Shown here: one piece after another, positions 43,304-51,825 of the stretch
How the letters are laid out: each line of letters opens with the position of its first letter
Position numbering within the stretch: the first letter of the stretch is position 1
From: Bifidobacterium sp. ESL0769
GTDB taxonomy: Bacteria > Actinomycetota > Actinomycetes > Actinomycetales > Bifidobacteriaceae
Direction: 5' to 3'
Assembly (NCBI RefSeq): GCF_029395495.1
Contig: NZ_CP113918.1
Coordinates: forward strand, 62,001 to 126,000
DNA length: 64,000 nt
The notes under the pieces: generated by a model
The model's input: only the letters and a program-made list of their open reading frames with translations
What the model was told of the DNA's origin: nothing
Database searches by the model: none
Translations under genes and position numbers: made by a program

Positions 43304-44746
43304 TTAATACCAATGATTCGCATTCCAGAAAACGCGGGCCGCGTTCGGGCTACCGTAACGCCCGTTGATATAGGTCAGGCCAGCGGCAATCTGCGTGGCG
43401 CCGTTATCCGGCCAGTCGGTCTGGCTGGTGTACAGGTAATAATAAAGAATTTGCGGAATGCCGTACGCGGTCGAATTCGGGTTTCCTGCATTCCAGCGCC
43501 ATCCGGATTCATGATCCCAAATCCATACCAGATTGCTCCAGTTGTCTCCGGTCCAACCATATTGTGCCGCAGCGCCCTGAGCGTAGATTTGTGCCTGTTC
43601 GCGCGTTGGATGCCAAAGACCGCCACCCGATGAGGCCGGGGGCGTTGGGGTCGGAGTCGGAGCAGGGGCTGGAGCAGGCGTCGGAGCAGGGGTAGGTGTC
43701 GAAGGCTGGCTCGGCTGGCTGGGTTGCTGCGAAGGAGCCGAAGGTGCCGATGTCGACGAGTTCGAGTTGCTCGAACTGTTGGAGTCACCCTTGTTCGAAT
43801 CGCTGTTGCTGTTTGAACCGCTATCGGAGCCGGAGCCAGAGCCGGAATTGCTATTGCTGCCACTGCCGCCGGTCGAAGGTGCAGGAGCCGGCGCCGCAGG
43901 TCCGACGGCCACGATTTCCTCGACGGGCGCTTGCGAGATGGCTTCGGATTTGAGTGACGAACTTTCGGCCTGCCCGTCGACGTACGTGACGTCGTAAACC
44001 TGTTGTTTGTTGCCGTTCTGGCCGGCTTGACGAATCTGCGTCTGACCGGGCTGCAGGCTGGGATCGACCACGGTGCGCGTGGGGAAGGCCACGGCGACGT
44101 TCTTAGTTTCCTGGCCGTGTGTGACGCGCTGGACGCGAAGAATGGTCTTTCCGTTTTCCTCGCTGACGTTGACGCGGTCGTCTTTGCCGATGGTGATGTT
44201 CTTGGAATCGAGAATGGAGGCGGCCGTGAGCTTGCCGTTGGGCGCGACGGAAGTCTTGCCGTCTGCAATCACCGTCACCGGGCCGGCTTTGTTGATCACG
44301 AAACCGCCGGTGAGCTGGTTATAGACGTTGCCGACATTGACCGAGACCTTGGAGGCGTTCTGATCGTTGGCCTTGAAGAAGCCGAGTAGCTGGTCGGCGC
44401 TGGTGGCGTAGGTCCAGAAAGACACTTCCTGGCCTTGGATGTTGATGGTGGTCTGGTAGGCGCTGCGCACGGTGACCACGTCATTGTTTTTCAGGCCTGC
44501 CAGCTTGTCGGTGGATTCGATGAAATCGTGCGATTTGGTCTTGACGCCTTGCGATTCAAGGAATCTGGGTACGGAGGCCGAATAGGTGGTGACGGTTTTG
44601 GTATCGCCGTTGACCGTCAGGGCAACGCTTTTGCGCGCGGTGATCGCGAAGAAGATGATGCTGGCCAGCAGCACCACTCCCACGCAAACCGCCACGCGAA
44701 CCCTGCGCAAAGTGACGAACCGGCGTGGCGTCCATCGACGTGCCAT
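43304..44746 (-). CDS. DUF348/G5 wall protein with lysozyme-like C-terminal domain
   Basis: About 480 residues, resembling resuscitation-promoting-factor/YabE-type proteins. A basic N-terminus and signal/anchor helix (VAVCVGVVLLASIIFFAIT) are followed by two to three ubiquitin-like DUF348 repeats (about 40-195), a G5 domain (about 200-280), a long Ser/Asn/Gly then Pro/Thr/Ala linker, and a C-terminal transglycosylase-like domain with HESGWRWNAGNPNSTAYGIPQ, where the first Glu is the likely catalytic acid. It probably trims peptidoglycan during growth. ATG 44746 follows AGGGGG; the upstream frame extension is not supported. Confidence 0.88.
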   Translation of the reverse strand: MARRWTPRRFVTLRRVRVAVCVGVVLLASIIFFAITARKSVALTVNGDTKTVTTYSASVPRFLESQGVKTKSHDFIESTDKLAGLKNNDVVTVRSAYQTTINIQGQEVSFWTYATSADQLLGFFKANDQNASKVSVNVGNVYNQLTGGFVINKAGPVTVIADGKTSVAPNGKLTAASILDSKNITIGKDDRVNVSEENGKTILRVQRVTHGQETKNVAVAFPTRTVVDPSLQPGQTQIRQAGQNGNKQQVYDVTYVDGQAESSSLKSEAISQAPVEEIVAVGPAAPAPAPSTGGSGSNSNSGSGSGSDSGSNSNSDSNKGDSNSSSNSNSSTSAPSAPSQQPSQPSQPSTPTPAPTPAPAPAPTPTPTPPASSGGGLWHPTREQAQIYAQGAAAQYGWTGDNWSNLVWIWDHESGWRWNAGNPNSTAYGIPQILYYYLYTSQTDWPDNGATQIAAGLTYINGRYGSPNAARVFWNANHWY

Positions 44747-44947
44747 CCAAACCCCCTGAAGTAATTTTCCGGACATACCACGATACCGGGCATACCCATT
44801 GGCATAATCAAGTCTACAGTCTATCGGTTTCGCTGTGGGGGTTGCAATGCGTATCTGGGTTATGGAGTCAAGATTTTGCAAAGAAAAGTACGGCGAACAG
44901 TGCCTATGCAAGGCTGTAAAAATTAAAGCCATTTAAGAGGGGAAAAG

Positions 44948-45014
44948 GGGCGGGAGAGAAGGGGATATTCCCGCCCCTAAAGGGCGAAGCAAATTGGGGG
45001 AAGTTTCGCCCTTG
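44948..45014 (-). terminator. two adjacent strong hairpins between tRNA-Thr and the wall-protein gene
   Basis: GGGGCGGGA pairs with TCCCGCCCC, and directly after it AAGGGCGAA pairs with TTCGCCCTT. Neither has a clean T-tail. They lie 270 bases downstream of tRNA-Thr and could end its transcript. The rest of 44747-45278 shows no supported gene; frames across it run through the tRNA antisense. Confidence 0.45.
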
Positions 45015-45278
45015 GACGCTGCCCTCATATGGAAGAGGACAACGCTTACTTACTCGAGCACGAGTACTATCGTCGGCGCCTCCTTCACGCCGGAATCGTT
45101 GTGGACGTAAGGTTTGCGAACCGCCACAACGCACGCAACCCACTTTCGTGGGCCATACAACAAATTCATTACCGCTTCCATTGGCGCGTATCGCCCGCCT
45201 CAACCGCGAACAACGCCGACACCAATAACTTCAACCGCAAACTGCTTAACCGTCTCTCACCGCAACTTCGCACCGGTG

Positions 45279-45352
45279 AGCCTCCTGTCGGGATCGAACC
45301 GACGACCTGCCGCTTACAAGGCGGCCGCTCTGGCCATCTGAGCTAAGGAGGC
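45279..45352 (-). tRNA. tRNA-Thr (anticodon TGT)
   Basis: On the minus strand GCCTCCT pairs with AGGAGGC as the acceptor stem. The anticodon arm is CCGC-CTTGTAA-GCGG with anticodon TGT (threonine, ACA codons). The T arm contains TTCGATC between GTCGG and CCGAC. The 3' CCA is not encoded and must be added by the CCA enzyme at 39.3 kb. Confidence 0.95.
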
Positions 45353-45474
45353 GTTGGTTTCGATCGTAGCCGACAAAACCAGACAGACCATTACTTTAAC
45401 AGCAAGGCTCGATTACCTTGACGTGCCTAGGGCTTTGGCCGGCCGGTGGGAAGCGTGCCAATATTTTCCGCAAT

Positions 45475-45668
45475 ACAAACGTTTTGTGAACGATGTCACT
45501 TAAAATGATATTTGTTTACGTTTTGTAATAACATAAAACGTTATATGCAAATTCCCGTTCTGAAACTTACGGGACTATCGAATGATAATAATTACTGATA
45601 TAAATGGTTTTCCGGACACTTTTGTTATTTTACGTCACATAAAATCGTGTTGCGTTTTGCGCAAAACG
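45475..45668. promoter_or_regulatory. cluster of CGTTTTG palindromes upstream of a DsbA-like gene
   Basis: Three related symmetric sites lie in an AT-rich 527-base gap: ACAAACGTTTTGT (45475-45487), ACGTTTT/AAAACGT around 10 bases (45518-45541) and the perfect palindrome CGTTTTGCGCAAAACG (45653-45668). They lie 210-400 bases before the start of the next gene. A regulator binding CGTTTTG is inferred. I see no small gene in the gap. Confidence 0.5.
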
Positions 45669-45879
45669 GCTTCGCTAGACGAGAGAGAATTCGCCGGCTT
45701 TTGACTCTTGTTATACTGTTAAAAATGCTGCTTCTTGCACATCTTGGTCGGCATTGCACTTTTGGGGAATGCCACACGGCTTGTTGGGGGTAGGAATGTT
45801 AGGACATAATCAGCCGGTGTCCCGTAAGGTGCCGGTAAATGGACAACGTTGCTAGCGCAAAGAGTATAGAGGATGGGGT

Positions 45880-46875
45880 ATGGCTCGGCATACACGCAAT
45901 AGCTACTCATCGACGGCAGCTAATACTTCTTGGTATGGCGGTGTCGACGCCGGTGATTTGTTGCTTCAGGCGCGTCGCGCTCAGGAAGTCAAGGAGCGCA
46001 AGCAGCGTCGTATCATCGGATTCATAGCTTTCGTCATCGTCGTCATTTTCATCGCTGTTATCGGGTTAGTCAGCTACCGTTCCATCGCCAAGCGCAATGC
46101 TGCGCAGAATATTACCGAAGACCAGGCATACGCGACCTTGCAGGACGTCAAAGTCAAGCCAAAATTCGCCAATGACAAGGGCGGGATACTTTTTTCGAAT
46201 GCCGGATACGGCAAGAAGGCCGCCAACGCTCCGACGCTGGAAATCTACACCGACCCGATGTGCCCTGGTTGCGCCGTCCTGCACCAGCAAATGGACGCGA
46301 CGTTCCGCGCGATGCTCGATGCAGGCCAGATTAACCTTGAAATTCATCCGGTGACGTTCCTTGACAATATGTCGACCGATCATTATTCATCACGTGCCGA
46401 TAACGGCGTGGCCTATATTTCGTCCAACGATCCCAATCCCGACCATTTGGTTGATTTCCTGACCAACATTCATTCCGATAGTTTCCAGCCTGAAGAAGCC
46501 GCCAATTACAAGCCCGTGAGCAACGATCAGTTGCAGCAGCAGGCCATCGCGTCCGGCGTTCCCGCGGATATCGCGGCGAAGGCGTTCGGTAGCGAATATG
46601 AGCCTTGGCTTTCGGCAGCCGCGCAATATACGCTGCGTCGGCCCGAGCTCAAGGACATTGACGGGCAGTTCAAGGGCAAGCTCACCACGCCCGTGGTGGT
46701 CATCAATGGCAAGATGCTCGATATTTCGGGGATTTCGGACATCGGACTCACTTATAAAGTGGCCATCCTGCAGTCCATCGGCCTCTCCAATGAGGATATC
46801 GGCAGGGCTGGCGCGCAGCCGGCCATCGGCAGCAAGGGCAACCCGACATTCCCAAAGACCCAGCCCACTGCGTGA
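45880..46875 (+). CDS. membrane-anchored DsbA-like thioredoxin-fold protein A
   Basis: A 331-residue protein. About 45 cytoplasmic residues precede one membrane helix (IIGFIAFVIVVIFIAVIGLV). The extracytoplasmic domain has the redox motif CPGC within DPMCPGCAVLH and a cis-Pro loop LTTPVVVING, the DsbA/BdbD-like thioredoxin_4 pattern. It is expected to oxidise or reduce disulfides in exported proteins. GAGGATGGGGT precedes the ATG. A paralogue lies convergent at 47.3-48.2 kb. Confidence 0.9.
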   Translation: MARHTRNSYSSTAANTSWYGGVDAGDLLLQARRAQEVKERKQRRIIGFIAFVIVVIFIAVIGLVSYRSIAKRNAAQNITEDQAYATLQDVKVKPKFANDKGGILFSNAGYGKKAANAPTLEIYTDPMCPGCAVLHQQMDATFRAMLDAGQINLEIHPVTFLDNMSTDHYSSRADNGVAYISSNDPNPDHLVDFLTNIHSDSFQPEEAANYKPVSNDQLQQQAIASGVPADIAAKAFGSEYEPWLSAAAQYTLRRPELKDIDGQFKGKLTTPVVVINGKMLDISGISDIGLTYKVAILQSIGLSNEDIGRAGAQPAIGSKGNPTFPKTQPTA

Positions 46876-47166
46876 GCGTGAGTTTGTAACGGGACTGTCT
46901 GTTTCTTCACGGGTTTCGTAGTTTGTGGCGATTCGTTTTCTTGTTAACGTTTATGTCGCATTTTGAACCTCGGTTCTCTTTGTTCCGAGTCTTTATAAGT
47001 CGTCTAAAACAAGTCGGTGCGTTGTAGTTGCCCTTTGCCAACGGGTTTTGTCTTCGCAAAAGCACCTTTGCAAATTTAGAAGATAATGAAGCGATATGGA
47101 TAGATTGGTTGGGAATGAAACGTAGTCGATGAACCATAACCAATAAGTTGCGCCGACAAACAATAA
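46876..47166. other. gap between convergent DsbA-like genes
   Basis: About 290 bases of mixed composition. I see no gene, repeat or operator before the terminator at 47167. Confidence 0.6.
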
Positions 47167-47209
47167 GACCGGCGGCAGACCACACGAGTGTGTGAATCTG
47201 CCGCCGGTC
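47167..47209 (-). terminator. terminator of DsbA-like gene B
   Basis: GACCGGCGGCAGA and its exact complement around a 17-base loop; the minus strand continues TTATTG. It could also catch transcripts of gene A from the other side. Confidence 0.85.
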
Positions 47210-47251
47210 TTGTCGTACTGATGGTGCAGGAGGAGCGACTTACCTGTTCGC

Positions 47252-48208
47252 TTACTTCAGCGATTCAGGAGCTCCGGTGCCGATTGCCGGCATGACGCCC
47301 TTTTGCCCGACCTGCGCTTCCTTGAGGCCTAGCGACTTCAGCAGAGCCTGCTGTTGAGTGATGCCGAGCTCCGAAACCTGGGTCATATCCATCAGCTTGC
47401 CGTTGATGGTCACGGCCGGGGTGCTCAACTGCCCGGAATTGTTCAGGATGTCTTTGCGCCTGACCGTGTAGTTGTATGACGCCTCGAGCCACTTGTTGTA
47501 CGTGCCGTTGAACGCCTTGGACATCACATCCTTCGAAACCCCGGCTGCCACGGCCTGCGCTTGGATTTGCGCATTGCTGGTTGGCTTGTAATTAGCGCCT
47601 TCGTCGGGCTGGTAGTCCTTCTTGTAGAGGTTACTGACAAAATCAAGCAGGTGCTGGGGGTTCGAGTCGTGGCTGGCGACGTAGAGTATCGCGCCGGCAG
47701 CGCGTGTGGAGTACTGGTCGGTCGAATCCGCGTCGAGGAAGTTCATGACATGATAGACGAGATTGATCTGGCCGGAATTGACCATTTTGTCGAGGTCGGA
47801 ATCGATTTGACGGTGCATCGAACCGCAGCCAGGGCAAAGCGGATCCATGAAGATTTCGACGGTCGGGGCATTATCGACTTTCTTGTCGTAGCCGTACTTG
47901 GAAATTAGGATGCCGCCCTTTTTGTCGATGTGCTTTGGCTTGGTTTTCACCGACTGTAGCGAGGTGTAAGAAGCGTCGGCGGTGACCTTGTTCGCCTCGT
48001 TCTTCTTGATAATCGAACGGAGGCTGACGATGGCGATGATGGCAACGAGCACGAGGATGATGGCCACGACCAGTGCGCCGATGAGCGTCTGCTGCTTGCG
48101 TTCCTTGGCCGCAGCCTCTTCCAGCGCCTTCTGCCGCGCTGCTTCCTCGGCTTGGCGCCTGGCTCGTGTCTGGCGTTTCTGCGCTTTTTTATTGCCCTGT
48201 TGTGCCAT
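47252..48208 (-). CDS. membrane-anchored DsbA-like thioredoxin-fold protein B
   Basis: A 318-residue paralogue of the protein at 45.9 kb. A Lys/Arg/Ala/Glu-rich cytoplasmic coil of 40 residues leads to the membrane helix (LIGALVVAIILVLVAIIAIV). The redox motif is CPGC in DPLCPGCGSMH and the cis-Pro loop is LSTPAVTING. Shared segments such as KGGILxSxxGYxKK and PAIG near the end show common descent. AAGAAGGAC precedes ATG 48208. The two proteins may work on different exported clients or as oxidant and reductant. Confidence 0.9.
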   Translation of the reverse strand: MAQQGNKKAQKRQTRARRQAEEAARQKALEEAAAKERKQQTLIGALVVAIILVLVAIIAIVSLRSIIKKNEANKVTADASYTSLQSVKTKPKHIDKKGGILISKYGYDKKVDNAPTVEIFMDPLCPGCGSMHRQIDSDLDKMVNSGQINLVYHVMNFLDADSTDQYSTRAAGAILYVASHDSNPQHLLDFVSNLYKKDYQPDEGANYKPTSNAQIQAQAVAAGVSKDVMSKAFNGTYNKWLEASYNYTVRRKDILNNSGQLSTPAVTINGKLMDMTQVSELGITQQQALLKSLGLKEAQVGQKGVMPAIGTGAPESLK

Positions 48209-48460
48209 GTGTCCTTCTTTGTGATTGCAAAATGCTGCCAATCGCCGGCTTGTTCGCCGTTATAGCGACTAAAGCAACCAACGTACCAAATAGACTTAAT
48301 GCTCTCTTATTTTGCACGTATGGGTGGATGAAATAGCCCGAGAGCTGAGTGCGTTGGCAGTTTGTTGCAGATATTGATACTTTGTCTAATTGCTATTCAG
48401 TCTGGTTTGGGTCTGAGCTCGGTTTCGGCTACTGTTTATTTGCGTTTATTTGTAATTGTA

Positions 48461-51247
48461 TTACAGCTGTGGATTGGGAAGCGGTATCCAGTTGATTTGA
48501 TGATCGGTGAGGGCAAGCGCCAGTGCCGCAAGCGCTGCTATCAGCCAAATCGCGAGAAGTATCCAGCGTCGGAGCGAATGGCGTTTTGTATTGGTTGTAT
48601 AGGTTTCGTCGTCGCTATCGTCATAGGTTTCGTCAATATCGTTGATATCCTCCGCATCGCTATCTCCATTGGATAGATTATCTTCGTATCCGTTTCCCGC
48701 AGGGTTTGCGGAATATGCTGTGACATCCGGTTCGGGATAAGCGGCTCCGCGCAGGCGGCCGGCACCGATGCGCAGCAACGTGGTCTTCGGGCCGAAAACG
48801 GCGACCAACCAGGCGGCGGCCATGAATATCGCCAGCGAAAGGCTTGAATAGGAAAGCGAAACGTCGGCGGGCAGCGGAAGCGGAATGTGCCAGGAACCGA
48901 GCGATAGTGCGATCATGTGCGCGGGAAGCCCGGAAACCAAGTTCACGACCACCGGGCCCACCCCTGCGATGACGATGAGGATCAGCGCTCGCGGAATGGT
49001 GAAAATAAGGGCTTTGAGGATATGCCACGGCAGGCTTACCGTGCGCAACGCCGGGTCGCCGCCCTTGCGAATGCCGCCGCGGCGCTCTTCGCGTTCGAGC
49101 TGTCCCTCTTCGCTGTAACCCAGCGTCAGCAGGAACCAAAGCAGAGCTGCGGCACAACATATCGAAATGATTGGTTCCGAGGCCGAAAGCAGCGCAAACG
49201 GGACCGCTAGAAGCCACAGCGGCAGAATTGAGCGTGAGAGCAATTTGCCGCGCCTGACATCTGCCGGATTCGCCGTCGGTTGCGTGACGGGCTGGGCAAG
49301 CTGGGCCTGTTGCAGTGGATAGCCTGGCTGCACGTTCGGTTGGCCATATATATAAGGTGCGGGATACGGAGCCCCGTAAGCGGCGTTTTGGGCTTGTGGC
49401 GGCCCATTAAATCCTGGATATTGTTGCACTGCTTGAGCGGCTGGCGCGACCGTGAGCGGCATTGTGGCGTCGGCGGACTGCTGTTGCCGCAAGGCTTGCG
49501 AATTCGAGGTGGAAAGAGGTGACGTCTGCTCAAGGCTTTGCGTCATCGGTGCGCTAAGCGGCATCGTAGTGGTGGCATTGGCGTTCGGATTGTTGTGCGC
49601 CATTATGGAAGTCGCGGTGAGGTCTTGTGGCGAAGGCGCAGGTAAAGCCTCTGTCGCGTTCTCGTCTGGGGCTGAAGAGGCTTGCGCCGACCGCGTTTGC
49701 ATCGGCGGTCGTGATTGTGCCAGTTGATTTTGGACGTAGACGGCCGTTCGTGCCGTCTGGTTTCGGCCGTATCCGACTTTTTGCGCTGTCGTTTGCGGAT
49801 TTGTCATTGCCTGCGTCAGCGGCATCGCCCGCGTTGAACCTCGTATTTGGCGACCTCGTAATGTTTTGGGCTGTGTGCGAGAGCTGTCTTGCGGGGTGCT
49901 ATCGGTTTGTAATGGACTCGAGTATATAGGAGTGCTGTCGGTCCAAGCAGTTCGGGGGTTGCTTGTCGCCGGATTCTCTGAGCGGGGACCCGAATCAGGC
50001 CGAGGTGTTTGGCCAAAAGGGGGCACCACCCCTGCGGGATTATCGTTGCTGTTTCCGCCATTATCGTTACCGTTATTGGCATTCGTGCCGTAACCGCTCA
50101 TGTTGTTGGTGCTGCTGCCGAATCCGTTGGTTGGGCCATTGATACTGTCGCTGCCATCCTCGTCGTCCAGCTCGCCGTTTTCAAACGGATTGAGCGCGTC
50201 GAGCGTGATGGCTTGCAGCAATTGGTCGGGGCTGCAACGTTTCGTTGGGTCGGGATCAAGCGCACTGCGCAGGGCGTTTAGGGTATTGGGCGGTAGGCCG
50301 GAAAGATTGGCGTTGCCGCTCGCCTCGCGCTCGAGTACGGCCATCATCGGCTTGCTGCCGAAAACCGGCCGGCCGGTGGCGGCGAAAGCGATGACGCTGG
50401 CCAGCGACCACCAATCCGTTGCCTCGTTGCTTTCCGCGCCGTCGATGATCTCGGGGGCGATGAAGCCCGGCGTGCCCATCACCAGGCCGGTTCGGGTGAC
50501 GTGGCTTTCGCCGGCGGTCATGGCGATGCCGAAATCGACCAGAACCGGTCCAGCCGCCGAAACCATGACGTTGGTCGGCTTGATATCGCGGTGGATGATG
50601 CCTTGCGCATGCACCGCGCGAACGGCGTCGATCAGTTTTGCGGCAAGGCGTTGCAGGTCGTCTCCGACGTACCGTCCGTTCGCAGCAACGTCGTCACGCA
50701 GGTTCTTGCCCTCGATTAGTTCTGTGACGATGAAGGCCAGCGAATCGTCAAGTTCCATGTCGACGATGGCGCAGACCCCGGGATGGTTGATCTTACGCAT
50801 GGCTACCGCCTCGCGCCGCATGCGCTCGCGGGCCGTGACGTGTGGGTCGTGGCTACGGTGATGGTGCTGTGTGTTATTTGCATCTGTGTCGACACCGGAT
50901 TGAGCCGAATCGGCACCGGCGTTCGCGCTGTTTTGCCCGTAGTCGGAAGTGCCGTATTGATTGCCGGTCGCAACGTTTCCTGCGGGACTGTTGCCGCCGT
51001 AGTCGCCTGTGCTGCCATAATTCCCGGAATTGTTTTCCGGCGTCATATCGTCGTTTTGATAATCGTCGCTTCCGGTTTCGCTTTGGTCTTTGAGCGAATC
51101 CCGCAGGATTTTCATCGCGTAAACTTGCCCGCCGTCGTCGCGCACCCGCCAGACCGAGCCCATCGCGCCGCCGCCCAGCCGTGAGATCAGCGTGTATCCG
51201 CCGACAATCTCTCCAGGTTCCAGGTCCAACGCGTTCAAGTCGCTCAT
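48461..51247 (-). CDS. membrane Ser/Thr protein kinase
   Basis: A 928-residue active-looking Hanks-type kinase: glycine loop RLGGGAMGSVW, Lys46 in AMKIL, Glu146 in the C-helix, HRDIKPTN (Asp221) and DFG (Asp238). An unusual Gly/Asn/Asp-rich insert of about 85 residues, ending in NNTQHHHRSH, separates the beta-3 Lys from the C-helix. A long Pro/Gln/Ser/Thr-rich linker follows the catalytic domain, then from about residue 680 a set of four to five hydrophobic helices. There are no PASTA repeats, unlike PknB. Targets are unknown. GAGGT lies directly before the ATG. Array 2 of the 51-base repeats begins 90 bases upstream. Confidence 0.92.
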   Translation of the reverse strand: MSDLNALDLEPGEIVGGYTLISRLGGGAMGSVWRVRDDGGQVYAMKILRDSLKDQSETGSDDYQNDDMTPENNSGNYGSTGDYGGNSPAGNVATGNQYGTSDYGQNSANAGADSAQSGVDTDANNTQHHHRSHDPHVTARERMRREAVAMRKINHPGVCAIVDMELDDSLAFIVTELIEGKNLRDDVAANGRYVGDDLQRLAAKLIDAVRAVHAQGIIHRDIKPTNVMVSAAGPVLVDFGIAMTAGESHVTRTGLVMGTPGFIAPEIIDGAESNEATDWWSLASVIAFAATGRPVFGSKPMMAVLEREASGNANLSGLPPNTLNALRSALDPDPTKRCSPDQLLQAITLDALNPFENGELDDEDGSDSINGPTNGFGSSTNNMSGYGTNANNGNDNGGNSNDNPAGVVPPFGQTPRPDSGPRSENPATSNPRTAWTDSTPIYSSPLQTDSTPQDSSRTQPKTLRGRQIRGSTRAMPLTQAMTNPQTTAQKVGYGRNQTARTAVYVQNQLAQSRPPMQTRSAQASSAPDENATEALPAPSPQDLTATSIMAHNNPNANATTTMPLSAPMTQSLEQTSPLSTSNSQALRQQQSADATMPLTVAPAAQAVQQYPGFNGPPQAQNAAYGAPYPAPYIYGQPNVQPGYPLQQAQLAQPVTQPTANPADVRRGKLLSRSILPLWLLAVPFALLSASEPIISICCAAALLWFLLTLGYSEEGQLEREERRGGIRKGGDPALRTVSLPWHILKALIFTIPRALILIVIAGVGPVVVNLVSGLPAHMIALSLGSWHIPLPLPADVSLSYSSLSLAIFMAAAWLVAVFGPKTTLLRIGAGRLRGAAYPEPDVTAYSANPAGNGYEDNLSNGDSDAEDINDIDETYDDSDDETYTTNTKRHSLRRWILLAIWLIAALAALALALTDHQINWIPLPNPQL

Positions 51248-51336
51248 ACCTCAATACTACCGAGATGGCTGCATCGAAGTCGTCTTGTTCCCGAGCTTTC
51301 CATTGTTATCGCAGGTATATATCTGCAGTAATCCGT

Positions 51337-51825
51337 AACTTGCACTTTTCTGGCGTCGGCATCTCAAAAGTGCAAGTTAGCTCATGTAAAGTGCACATTT
51401 CTGGTCCTACTGCCATAAAGCTGCGGGTTGGCTCACGCAAAGTGCATGTTTTATGCGTTAGAGTCCTGAAGGTGCAAGCTAGCTAAAGTGCATGTTGCTA
51501 ACGCTACTGTTCGGAAAGTGCAGAGTGGCTAGTGCGGGGTGCACGTTTCATGCACCAGTGTCGAGAAAGTGCAGGTTGGCTCGCGCAAAGTGCATTTTCT
51601 ACACGTCGGCATGCAAAAAGTGCAGATTGATTTGTGCATAGTGCATGTTTCGTGCGTTAGTGTCAAAAAGGTGCAAGTTGGCTCGGCTGGAGTGCATGTT
51701 TCTCACGCTAGTGTTCAGAAAGTGCGAGTTAGCTCATGCAAAGTGCGTTTTTAGTTCGCCAGCATGTAAAAAGTGCACTTTAGGGGTCCCAAAGTGCACT
51801 TTCTCGACGCTAACGTAAGCTTGTT
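51337..51825 (+). repeat. 51-base tandem repeat array 2 (largest)
   Basis: Ten units, with the core TGCA/TGCG at 51341, 51392, 51443, 51489, 51540, 51591, 51642, 51693, 51744 and 51795. All spacings are 51 except one of 46. Each unit has two AAAGTGCA-type motifs, the second 30 bases after the first and often followed by AGTTGGCTC. Sequence differs between units, but the period is rigid. The array fills the gap between the kinase start and the phosphatase stop. Confidence 0.9.

Noticed and set aside
44904..45203. 99-codon minus-strand frame
   Set aside because: It covers the two hairpins, has low-complexity GC-driven sequence and no ribosome site.
45029..45346. 105-codon plus-strand frame
   Set aside because: It runs antisense through tRNA-Thr and has no ribosome binding site.
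51539..51754. 71-codon frame inside array 2
   Set aside because: Explained by the 51-base period; no ribosome site and frame breaks in other units.
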